Assembly: GCA_964019415.1 (NCBI GenBank)
Contig: OZ025870.1
Location: forward strand, 9,335,415 to 9,399,414
DNA length: 64,000 bases
Reading direction: 5' to 3'
Source: Ianthella basta
Lineage: Eukaryota > Porifera > Demospongiae > Verongiida > Ianthellidae
Position 1 is the stretch's first letter. Each line of letters starts with the position of its first letter. Below are positions 48,821 through 61,000 of this stretch, one piece after another. The translations under genes and the position numbers were made by a program. Under the pieces are notes generated by a model that saw only the letters and a program-made list of their open reading frames with translations, did not search any database and was not told the origin of the DNA.

Positions 48821-51114
48821 CTCGCGCGCCAGCCCCTATTTCCCTTATTGCGCAAAAAACGGAGAAATAGGGTCTGGTCAGACTTGACCTGTTCCTGGGT
48901 CGCCATGGAATGTGCGGAATGTGTGACGTCATCAAAGCCACTTTAGAGCTTTGGATTATACGGCGAGCAGGACCCGAAGCGGCCACGGTGAACGCTCTGA
49001 ACTACTCACTATCAGCTTACTGTACACAAAATGCCCTCCATTCCGTTCTCATGCCTGTAAATGGCTTGCATGCCTCACATACACCATAGCTAGAACAGTA
49101 CTAACAACATACAAATGTGCATATACCTCACAGTATATTCTCATTCAACTATATGCACACAAATGTACGTACATACAGCAGTAGAGTAGCTTAAAATTAT
49201 GAGCTTGCATGTGTGTACTGACTGCAGTGCTGCATTCTACTTTAATTTTGCATTCTGTTACTAGTTCTTCTACTCATTCTGTAGCATGCAGAAGTCAGCA
49301 ATGTATATGATTTGTGTGTGCATGTACACGCAAAAGCACACATGTACACCTTCCTGAAGTCTACATGCATGCATGCACAGGATGCATACAGGCAGCTGAA
49401 TGTCTGCTGTTTGATTAATGCCTGGGAGTATGTGCAAAGCAAATTGTTTTATTTATCTTGCAGCATGCAAGCCAAGATAGGAGCAATGGGCAGTCCTTCA
49501 TCTTGCTCCACGCTGAAGTGATTTTCAAAACAGTAATTATGTTCCTAGCCTGAAACCTACAGTACATTTGTATCGTGAGTTTGTATATGTCACCATGAAT
49601 ATCAATATTGATATGAATATGATTATACATTCATTACTTGGATTAACAGTGTTAAGCAAGTTTGTTAACTTACAACTCTTTTAAACCATGTAAAGTAAGC
49701 TGTTATTGCAAGTTAACAATTGCAAGATCTTTTACAACTCTGCTAATTAAGGCAGTTGGTGCGGTGAATGGAACGAATAGGAATCGGTTTGGGACCGCCA
49801 AAGCCTAAATGTAGGACCAGTACCATAGCTTTAAACTCATTTCCACAAGCAGAAATGAGCTAGATGGCCGAACAAGTACATCATATCTACTCCTCAGGAG
49901 TTGGGCAAATAATATATGAATGAAGCTAGTGTGTTGCAGCTCCAGCTACTAAGAAAAATGCAGTTTTCCCTTTTAATCGGCGACACAAACTACAAGGTAA
50001 ACGTTACAAACTAGCTTCAACCAGTTTTAGAAGCCTTCATTTATCTTTTACACTTGGGAACCTTAAAAAAAATCACGAAGGTTGCTTCTCGTCTGTGGAA
50101 ATCGCTTCGCGTGAACACGGCAGAGGGTGCCATTTTGTTCATATACGCGCCATGTTGTTCAAAGGTACGCGAGGAATTTGGAATGGGAATCGGTTTGGAA
50201 TCGCTACAGTAAGTGAGAGAGCTGCTCGTCTGCCAAAGAATCACAATATACTGGGACGCGTCCTCAACGAGCGAATAGTCGGAGTTGTAGCTCGTTGGAG
50301 CCGCGTTCCACTACACTGTAACTCTCTATCCGACGCGCAGCTCTGTCACTGGGCTAAAGTGCCTATTTCCGTCTTGTCGCTCTTTATGGACTCACTCCAA
50401 CACCCCGAAACCCAGAATACGAACAACTTCGGCGAATAATACTCAGTGGCAAGAGAGAAATGACAACCAGATGGCAGAAAACGTCGTCGCATAGGCTTTC
50501 CTCAAGGATCGCAGGTTCCACAGCCAGTAGCGAACATATTATTATCTCGGATACAAATGTTGCCCTGTCTCTACTTTGACACAACAAGCGCCCGTGTCTT
50601 GATAATTGTTGCTGTGAACTGAAGCAGCACCGATCTCATTGGTCAGCGAGAGGTGTAGAATTTACACATATGCTAGACCCTACTTTTCTTCCGTCCCCGC
50701 GTGCAATGACAAAGTAGGAGCTAGCAGCTAGACTAAGTCAGTACTCTCTGTGTTCATGCTCCTTGGTCAGAACTCCCTTGCTGATTTTAAAGGTCTACTA
50801 ATGTAATTACTTGTGAGTGCCTGACCAATTAGCGCAATATAATCAATTAATTTAATTAGTATTGGTCATGGCACATATTCATAGCCTTCCCAATGACCAC
50901 CTAGTCCCAATGCGTTTGCTAACCTGATTATCATGTTGCCCCCTGTTTAAACTGTACTCCAGTGTATGTACACACGCTAGACATAATGTAGGCTCCCAAG
51001 CAGAGAGACAATTCATTTGCTAATTCTAATGTAACAGTTAGTTTGCTATGGCTACATACTTAATTATGCATGCATGTTACAGTACACATTATGCATGCAT
51101 GTTACACTAAATCA
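48821..51114. other. Intergenic stretch without a confident gene
   Basis: I find no exon with a known domain. A 114-codon plus-strand frame at 50095-50439 and a 67-codon minus-strand frame at 50384-50587 lie in a locally GC-richer part, but neither resembles a known family. TGTGTGCATG/ACATGCATGC-rich tracts occur around 49310-49390 and 51060-51105. Confidence 0.5.
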
Positions 51115-51440
51115 ATTAGCATTGTCCTAGTGGGACTCTAATGATTCACTTACTTGGGTAAAGTTTACTTGACCTTCAAATGATTGGGTCCAGGTGGTCA
51201 TAATGACCATGGTCATGACCAATGCCATGGCCTATGTGAGCACTGATTGACTTGCAGCCTATTGGGAGGCTATGAAGCACACTCATCAGGACTGCAGCTG
51301 CTGCTGTTGCTCTGCTCTGTATATAGCATAACCCTGCAGCTGGTTAGTGGGTAACAAAGATGAGAGACCCAATGAGTGCCATTCTGGTGCTTCATCGCCA
51401 TCATAATTTCATTTACAACAGGAGGTGCTGCATCTTCAAA
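51115..51440 (+). pseudogene. Decayed duplicate of gene B promoter and first exon
   Basis: Matches 51840-52070 in order: ATTACTTGGGTAAAGT, GAGCACTGATTGA, TTGCAGCC, GACTGCAGCTGCTGCTGTTG, CTCTGCTCTG, GATGAGAGACCC. The ATG at 51360 starts MRDPMSAILVL as in gene B, but the signal-peptide coding sequence then diverges (HRHHNF) and no following donor is seen. The equivalent of the TATA box reads GCTATGAAGC, so it is lost. Confidence 0.65.
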
Positions 51441-51942
51441 GCTGCAGGTTTTCATGCCGATCCTGATAAATTACCATAAAACAAGAACAAAAACATGAGG
51501 GGAGGGAGGACATGTAATGTGGCTGGGACAGAGAATAATAGAATTTAATTCTCGTCAATGGAAATTATAAACCGGTCAGAAAACATTGTCGATAAGTCAA
51601 TATTCAGTCAATATTCATTCAATTTGTTTGCCAAGATGGATATGAACACTGCATGAGTAGTCTTATGAAAAGCAGAATCTGCATTTGTGTATTCAAACCA
51701 AGACTTGTGCCTATTAGTATGCGGTGCTTTCAATGCAAATCTTTTGCCTCACAGATGGAGGGATAGGTGTGGCTTGTTCAGTGTTATGCAAAGAGCATAG
51801 TTCTGCGCATGTTGCATACTGGCAGATAATCAACTAGCATATATAATCCTTGTCGGACTCTGATAATTCAATTACTTGGGTAAAGTGTGACCAATGACAT
51901 GACCTATATGAGCACTGATTGATTTGCAGCCTTGTGGGAGGC

Positions 51943-51949
51943 TATATAA
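51943..51949 (+). promoter_or_regulatory. TATA box of gene B
   Basis: TATATAA in GGCTATATAAAGCCC, 82 bases before the start codon at 52031. An initiator would be expected about 30 bases downstream, inside GACTGCAGCTGCTG. Confidence 0.55.
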
Positions 51950-52030
51950 AGCCCCCATCAGGACTGCAGCTGCTGCTGTTGCTCTGCTCTGCATTAGCAT
52001 GACCCTGCAGCAGTTTAGTAGGCAACAAAG

Positions 52031-55000
52031 ATGAGAGACCCAACGAGTGCCATTCTGGTACTTGCGGTGTTGCTGCTTGCCAGCAGCTGCATTGTAAAAG
52101 TGGGTGGCTCACACTTCAGGGGTGCCATTATTCAGTGGAGCCCAGTTGACCCAGCAGCTTTCAACGGAACGGTAAGCAATTGTCTGTTCCTTTATATATG
52201 TATTAGTTATACCCCAGCGCTGATGTGTATAATATATTATGGATTTAAAACGCACGAGGCCTCGTGCGCCTAAATCCATATACTCCCGTCTAGCGCGTCT
52301 AGGCTCTTCTTCCAGGACGGCAACTCTCAAGAGTGGCTGCCTAGTTGTGTTAAATTTACAAGTGCTGTGAAGTTTTTTCCTGAAGTTAAGCCACTGGAGC
52401 AACACTCTAAGGAGCCAGTGAAGTGATTGAGGCTTCTGCGATGTTCTCGGCCTTCGATGGTTCTTTGCGCTCGCTGCTCGACTTTCTGCTCTACTTGAAA
52501 CAGTGCTTACCCATTGCTGCAGTGAGTTTGAGTGCCCTTGCCTACGACTTAGTGCACGAGCTTGCTGTTTCTCATTTGTGCACTGTGCAGGTCGCATACA
52601 TGGTTTATCTAGCTCGGCTACGAAGCGCTTTACGTCGCTGGCTTGTGTGTATTGGTTGCAGCGTGGTGGAGGGAGGTATTCTCCTTTCCAGTGTTTAGCG
52701 GACTCTCCCAAAGACACACAAAGTTGAAGCTGACTGCAAGTTGCTGCATTTGTGCGTTTGTTCTTTGGTGTGATTTCACACCTTCGTTGTTATCAATAAG
52801 AATTCGTTATCTTTCACACCTTCCATATCTGGGCAGGGACATAACTAGTCTGGCTTGCTAGACCGTCCCACATAAACGCCTACAGGCGCGGAAGGGAAGG
52901 GACGGTCTAGCGGCACTCTAGATTAGTTCACACCTCGAAGACCAAACCAATATTCATAGGTTGGTTCGACCGCAGGAACGCACTCTGTCTCATATCTGAC
53001 TCCTGTGTCTCAGGATCGCGAACGAAAAATTCGTCTTGCAGAAGGGAAAATGGATCGATCGAAATTGTTTGACTCACACCTCATGGATTCTCTCCAAACT
53101 ATTGGAAAGTCGGGTTTACTCCTAAGCAGTCACCAGAAAGAAGCCCTCAAATCTGTATTAGCCGAAAGGGACACTCTCGTGAGCCTTTCAACGGGACATA
53201 GCAAATCGGTCGTCTTCGAGTTGCTGCCTCATCTTTGCGACGCCTTCAAGCAACACGCTTCTCCTTCAGCCGTGTTGGCAATATCGCCGTTGATTGCGCT
53301 GATGGAGACGCGAATTAGCGATTTACGGCGAAGAGGACCGGAGGCCACGTGCCATGTCAACTTTCTTGCGGACGTTCTCTGACTTCGCTCCGTTAGAATA
53401 CGTTTGCAAGAAGGTGACCTGGTAGGGGTGGGTATTCTCGAAGGCATGGGGCCGGACGACTCTGGCTGAGACTTTGTCCCGAAGAAAAACGACCTCGACT
53501 TTGCTAGTCTTTCTTTCAATGACTTCGTTTTCGCTGCCACATCATCATCGTTCTTCTTGACTCGAAGGACAGCATCGTAGCAACTCTTGCAAAGCCGCGT
53601 AGGTGCATCTTCTCGGACTTCATTTCTGCTGTCGATCTTGGTAAGGAGAAAAAGAGCATGACCTACAGCGGTGAGTCCTTCATTGGTGATCTTGCAAAGA
53701 AGGTAGCAGTTCTCGTCGAGCGAGCGGAGACAAATGCGGCAAAATCTTGCGTTCTTCATTGCTAACGGAACCGATCTAGAGAGAGCGCAGCTGAGTAGAC
53801 TTCAAAGAGATAATGCGTTCCTGTGGTCAAAAGAAGCTATGAATATTGGTGTGTGCAATTCGGCACAGTCGAATCTGATTGGTCCTCGAGGTGTGAACTA
53901 ATCTAGAGTGCCGCTAGACCGTCCCTTCCCTTCCGCGCCTACCGGGCGCTTACGGGACGGTCTAGCGGGCCAGACTAGGACATAACAGGATATAGAGTGA
54001 CTTGCGTGTGCGGATCAAAGGAATTTTGAGTACTTTATATTGCGCAATCTTGCAGCGTGCTTTATGGCTGTTCTTTATGGAAGTTAAAGAACACTAGCTA
54101 CCGTAAAGAACTCTAGCAAGAAACACAAGCACTCAAACTTCCTCCTTACGCTTTTAAGGGTGGATTCTGTCCAGTGTGGTCTGACTGAGATCGCGAATTA
54201 CAAAAGTTACTTTTCATTTCTGCCGAAGTGTGACCTCGTCGCTCCGTAAGTTAAAGCCTAGCCTGCTACCCATCCTTCGCTTCTGAAAGGCGGCAACGAG
54301 TGCTCTAATGGCAGAGGATGGGCGCTTCGCTAATCCTTTATGCGGCTCTTGAACTGGCAGTCCGAGCGGGCATTTGCGCACTAGCTAGCTAGCCAAACCA
54401 TAGGGTCGAGTATCTATGGCCAAACAGATAGTAACAACGGCAGCAAATAGTTGTTCTTCTGCGATGTTAAAAAGAACATAGCGCAGCTCAGACTTGTTCC
54501 ATTAAGGCGTATTGAGAGTCTTCTTGCCAGCGAATGACCGTTTTCGCCCATTACTGCTACAGCTACTCGCTTAACTCTACTTTCCTTCTGACCAGAATGC
54601 GAGGTAAGTTTGAATAGAGTCAACCAATCGGATTAAAGATGACGCAATGCAATCAGCCAAATATGGGGTTGCAGATGACGCAATCGAAAAATGGAAGACT
54701 GAAGGCCAACCGTCCGCCCACGCAAGTCACTCTATATCATTTAAAGTGGGCTAGGAGTGCTTTACGCGATTTATGGCACTCGGTGTGGGGGTCTCATTGC
54801 GTGATAAAGCACTCGGCTTCGGCTCGTGCTTTATCAGGAACTCGACCCCCACACCTCGAGCCATAAATCACGTAAAGCACTCCTAGCCCACTTTAAGTAG
54901 CATATATGGTATGGTGATTGCGCAACTATAGGGAGTTAAGCATTGGCATGTGGTCCTATATATGTGATAATAGACCTGAAAGAGATCTGATATCACGATA

Positions 55001-58000
55001 TCAGACCTCTGATTGCGCAACAGGTCTGATTTGAAGAAGACGGTGGAGTGTCCTAAACAATGTCAGGCGAAGCAGTCTTGCCATTTCACTGTGGCCGTGA
55101 CAACAGTGCTGCGGAGGATCTTGACGCTCCAAGAAAGAACCACGACGTAAAAATTGTTGCACGAAAGGAAGTCAGTGGAAAAGATACCAAAATACATACG
55201 TAAAGGGACGTGTTCTAGGAACCGAGCACTGTGTCCGGCTCTGTTGCGCGAAACTATGGCGTGGAAGACACGCAGACACGGTCCATTGAGCGACATCTTC
55301 AGATGACGATGACGAGTCCATCCGGATATCGTTGAAAGCTTTCACATGTGATTAAAATTGCCCCTTCTAGTTCTGATTCCACATTGAAGACGGTCTTCCT
55401 CCATAAGAGAAGCGTTTTCAAGACCCTCCGTGCAGCACCCTGTTACAGCCACAACCGAAACTGCTGACTGTGCATTATTTTGAATTCGGTTCCCTGTCAT
55501 CTAATTGGTCAGCGTGCTGCCAAAAAGGTGCGCAGTATTCTCATTGGTCAGCCCTGAAGCCTGTTGTGACGTCACGGAGGCGTATACTGAATGTAATGGT
55601 GCCGTAGCCCGTTCTCAGAAGGAGCAGTGACGTAAGGCAGGCGCTTATCGGATGCAAATGGCGTCGTATTGGGAGAGGTCTGATTTCGATATTGCTGCGG
55701 AATGTTCGTTCCTGTTGCGCACTCACCATAAAATATATTATATATGATACGGTAGGTCGGTCCATAGCCTCTATATACGACCTCGGCGCTCATATTTACC
55801 TCAGCGCTTTGCGCCTTGGTAAATATGTAAGCGCCTCGGTCGTATATATCGGCTATGGACCAACCTACCGCACTATATATATTACTTAATGTTGGTTGCC
55901 GTGGCAACGCCAAAAACATCAAAAGAAAAGACTGGGGTATATATCATATATACCCCAGCAAGCTGGGTTAAAAATTTACCAGGAGCTATGGGCTCTTATT
56001 TTTAGCCAATCATTTCATGCCCAAAGTTTACTTTATTTAATAATTGTTGTTTACTCACACCTTTGCATTGAGCAGCTGCTGTCCACATTGCATGCATCAC
56101 ATTCTTGCAGCATGTGCACATGTCACCAGTCATGTCATGGCAGAGTCTACATGACATGCCATGATTGAACATGATTTGCTTGTGCGCATGTTATGTTCAT
56201 GCAAGAAAGGAATGGTGGATGTAAAATCATTAAGCAAGAAATGCTGAGAAGTGGCCATTTCTCTACCGAATACAACATGTCTCCACTGCTGCACAGTACT
56301 GCAACAATCTAAAGCCTTTCCGTGCAAGCGGGACATTCTCTACAACACTTATAGTGGCTGCCTCATCTCCATTCGCAGCTACAGCGAATTCAGATGATGT
56401 TTTCCACAAGTAATCCAAACTTGGCAAAGTTTGGTGTATGTAACTACTTACTGCGAACCTGTATCCCATTGTGGAATATCTTCAGTGACCCAAGACGTTG
56501 GAATTACTGCTCTGAAACGTCCTTAGCGTAGGCTTCATTGATCATTGCAGTCGAAGTAGCTACATAGTTTATACTAGTTCCTCTGGCTGCGGCGGCAACA
56601 AGAGCAGCGCTTCTACAATAGAATCCTTGAGTTCTTGCACATTCCTTCTGATCTCCTATGTGCTTGGCAATGAAACGTTCTTGGGTTCGGCAAATCGGCT
56701 ATGTTCTTCTCAACTTTTGAAAGCAATAAGCCAATTATAGTATTTGCGCCCTTGTGCCTCGTGAAATATAAAGCATATTGGCCGCCTTAGCGTACTATAA
56801 ATATAGCTTAAGCGCCCCTATGCATATATATGCTTCTTAGCTCGAGCTCCTGTTATATCCTGGCTGGCTAGTTTACGCGATATAGTTCTGTGGTTGCCAT
56901 GGCACGGGGTATATTACATTGTTAACTTTGTTTATGCCTATGCCTTTTGAGTGTTCTACCATCAATATGTTTTTGAACATGCGTGTAGACAACTCACTGC
57001 ACGAATGTTCTTTGCAATCATAATTTTGCCATATGTGCAAGGAATAGTTCAATGTGAATGAGAGATATTATCCCAATCTAGATCACCATCACTCACCGAA
57101 TTGCCTGGAGACGGGGTACTGCTTTCTGTGATGCAAGTACTATTACTTCAGGACGACTGATTGGAGAGGCTGGCAGTTTGAACTGTCAGATCGGATGCAG
57201 AGGGAGAGTGGGAAGCATGCAGTTCCAGTGCACTGATTTTAGTGAAACTGAAGACTGGTCAAGTGGACAGCGAACATATAATTATGACATGAGTGAAGTG
57301 GACTATTTTGAAGCTTCGTAAGTATCTGCACTATAGCTTTCAATACACTTACTCTTCTGGTACACTGGTGCTCTAATAATGCCCAGTAGGCTGCCAATAT
57401 CTTTGTTTTCTGACTGCCACATGCAGACTATATACATGTACTTCCTGTGAATCATTGCTTAATTTATGCCTTAGACTATAATAACTGTAGAGAATTCCAG
57501 TTAATGCAAATGAACATTTATCGTGTATATAGAATTTAAGAGAAAGTAGCTTCTAGGAGCTTAGTGTATTGTTGCATGTGTACATGCATACAGGGAATCA
57601 GATCTTTTGAAATTTGTTCAATGCTTAACAGTACAGTTGCAATGGATTAATCTCAGTCTGGACAGATGCAGATTCTCACAAATACACTTTCTCAACTCAT
57701 TTCCACGCAATATGTTTATATGGTCTACTGTCAGGTCCCACCTCATCACTTACACTGTGTATAATTCATTCACAGGTATAGCGGGTGCTGCTGGATACCT
57801 TTGGTAAGTGGAGGTGGCAGCTGGGAAGTACGAGTTAAAGGAAACTTTACAGTTCGTACCGATACAGGGAGGATAAACACATCTCCCGTAACAGCTATTT
57901 CTCCTATTCTGAGGCTGCAGCGTGGATGCAACCACACTATTGATATTCCAGGTACCAATGCCCATGATTTCATATATAGACTTAGTTTATGCTTAATATT

Positions 58001-61000
58001 TATTCTGCTGATTTATATATTCTTCTATTAGTTGATGACATTGATGGTGATGAAGTGCGATGCAGGTGGGCAAGTGGATCCAATGGGGAATGTGCTGGTG
58101 TGTGTGCTGGTTTCCCTGGTGCAGTTCTTAATGAGGTATATTTAATTGGACATTAAATTCTTCACATCAACACTGTAGCGGTATCTGATTAAATTAAGCA
58201 TGAGTTATGAGAATAGTAATAAGTAACAGTAACTGTTACTATTCTTTCCTTGCAGAGAATCTGCCAGCTCCAGTATGAGGCAGTTGGCCGCATTGGGTGG
58301 TATGCAGTTGCCCTACAGATAGAAGACTATGCCTCCCCCACCGATGTCATGCCTCTCAGCAGTGTGCCTGTCCAGTTTATGGTTTTGGTGTTTACCTCCA
58401 ATCAGCCATGCTCACAAAAGCCTGAGTTTGTGGGTATCACCAGAGCTGCTGGTTCCTGTATTGGAGTACCATTTAACTCTACTTTCCACGAATCGCTTAT
58501 TGCCATGACTGGTGGACCAGATGTGAGGTAAAAGTTGCACAATTATGTCAATTGTACATAAGTCAAACCGAGTATTTTATATCATTTATTATGGGCACAG
58601 GTGTTTATGTGATGAATGGTTATGCTCAGGAGAGATTATGAGCATCTACCATTGTATGGTTATGTATAGGATATGCAGAAACAATTGCCTACAGAAACAC
58701 GCACCATAGAATACATGCATCTCCATACTTACATGACACTTGGCCATATTGCAATCACAAGAACAAGCATGTAGTTGTACATAGGCCTAGGCTAATACCC
58801 TACAGACTACTTTGCTGGTTGTGTAGTAAAGACACGTTTTAGCCTAAAGTTTATTCTCTTGAGCTTCACTGGATCTTGAGCCATTTTACTATTGCACAAG
58901 GAAATGTGCGTTAATCCATAGATTACTGTTGTCAGTATATATACCTTCTGTCACACCTTAACCCTATAGTGCTCAAGTTTAAAGTTCGCGCCATACCCTG
59001 AATGTCCGAGTTTAAAAATGGCTGCGCACACGAAGATTTTGTGCACTAAATTGTCACGCTTTCTGGCCATTTCTTCACCCAAACAGCGACATAAGGAGGA
59101 AGGTAGTGTAGAGTGATATACTGCATGACATTTGACAGTGTAGTTGGACCAAATCCAGACTCTTCGCGCGAGTACGTGGTGCCATTGAGGAAGACGTCGC
59201 ACGCCTACTCTTCAAGCTTTTTCTCGGCCCTGAAATGTGACGATGTAAGTACGCACGTAAGCGAATTGTTGGCGCAGTATCACAGGAAGATGTAGAGCCC
59301 GTACTTCACCATTTTGTTACACAGCGCGCGTTCTTTGGTTTAACTACGAACGAGAAGGGACACGGCGTAATGTCGCTCGAACTAAAGCAGTTGCTTGCAC
59401 GCAGCTTGCGCCACCAGGAGACAAGGTACGCTCGCTGAGAGAAGATTTTCCACTGGTACATGTCCTTGGAATACAGTTGCTTGCGTAGAAGACTTGTAAC
59501 CACTGAAACAGTGACGTTTTTCAGGCCTCTTTAGTTATGACACCTTTAGGTGTCAATGGGCCTTAACGACATTTCGTTTTATGACACCTAAAGGTGTCAT
59601 TGGGCGCTAAAGGGTTAACTAATACTTAACGCTCACTTGTCTATTCCATCTATATATTAGCATAGTGGCTATTGACACCGTGTCTCCTCAAGGGCTGCTC
59701 AAATCCTCTTTAGTAAGTGGGCCAGGAGGAGGCCAATGGCATGTCAACATCACATGGACGCCGGATCAGTCTCAATTTGGACCGAATATTTTCTGCTACA
59801 CAGCCATGGATAGCATAGGGTAGGCATACGTACATGCACATGCATACGTACATAGGTATATAAGATATATATATATATACAGTCAATTGTGATTTAAATT
59901 ACGGCTCGAGCTTTACTTGACTTGTATATTTTGTAGGCTAGCCTCTGATCAAAGATGCGTGACTTTACTTGGTGGAGGTACGTACATATGCAAAGTCAGT
60001 TTATTCTAGTGCATGTCATGACAACAGTTCTTATTCAGCTAAGGGCAATGAATGCATACTATCTGTACTATGGTGTATAAAGAATAGTATGTACTTGTGA
60101 ATCTGAAATTATAACGTCAATAGCAGCTGCTGTTTCAGTTGGTCGTTGCAATTGTGTACAAATGCAAATCAGGAATAATGGGTTAATGCACTAATGCTAT
60201 AGCATAATGTGTGCATAACAAACCTCAGAAATATTTTAAATTAGTGACACAAGCTTCATCCACAAATTTGCAATGAATGCACAATTGCATGCACCTAGGC
60301 CTCTTTCATTCAGTTTTACAAGTCAGATGAGTGCTAATACGATATGCATTTTGTCATCTGCATGCAGTTGAAGCACCAAACTTCATCCGTGGGTCCATGT
60401 TCCCAACTGGCCGGATCTTTCCAAATCACACACAATGGTCAATCCAATTAAATGAGAAAGTAAGGCTATTACATACACCGGGTACTGTAACAATGTATAG
60501 ACATAATCCGACCAATGTGCTGATCTCTATAGCAAGGTGTATACATCCTACATGGTCATATATATCTCCAAGTGTTGTGTCCAATGCCTAATGAGCCTGT
60601 ATCACATTGTATTTGGAATGATTATGAGTTTGTGGGACGTTTATTGCTTGCATCATTGCAGTTTCAGAGGCCAACAAACAGCCGATTCATCAGGATCATC
60701 AGAGAAGATGGCCGTGAAGTTGTGACAATAGATGTTGCTATCTCACCATCTGTTATGTACCCTGAGGGGAGCCTGAGGAGAGAACTCAAGTTTATAACCG
60801 ATTACCAGTTCACGGAAAGAATGCAGTATTATGTGTTACTTGATCCAGGTACGTATGTTTAACACTGATGTAGTGCACTATGTTCAATTTTCTATGTAGC
60901 AGCTAATAATTGGAGAGTAATTATGCATATGGGGCTGGAGCATTCTATATCCTACTCATACTATTAAGAACAAAGCGCATTTCCAATACTGCCTGTGCAA

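Larger units (their letters stand above)
52845..53977. mobile_element. DNA transposon with about 100-bp TIRs and 8-bp target duplication
   Basis: Left end CTAGTCTGGCTTGCTAGACC; right end, inverted, TAGTCTGGCCCGCTAGACC. The arms match through GGAAGGGAAGGGACGGTCTA and TAGATTAGTTCACACCTCGA. GGACATAA flanks both sides (52837-52844 and 53978-53985). Each TIR itself contains a small hairpin (GACCGTCCC...GGGACGGTC). The interior carries a RecQ-like helicase fragment and, on the opposite strand, a zinc-finger fragment. No transposase is recognised, so it is probably non-autonomous with captured or decayed coding pieces. Confidence 0.8.

Noticed and set aside
50095-50439. A 114-codon frame as a gene
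   Set aside because: No similarity to any family I know, no promoter or splice context; kept only as a remark on the intergenic stretch.
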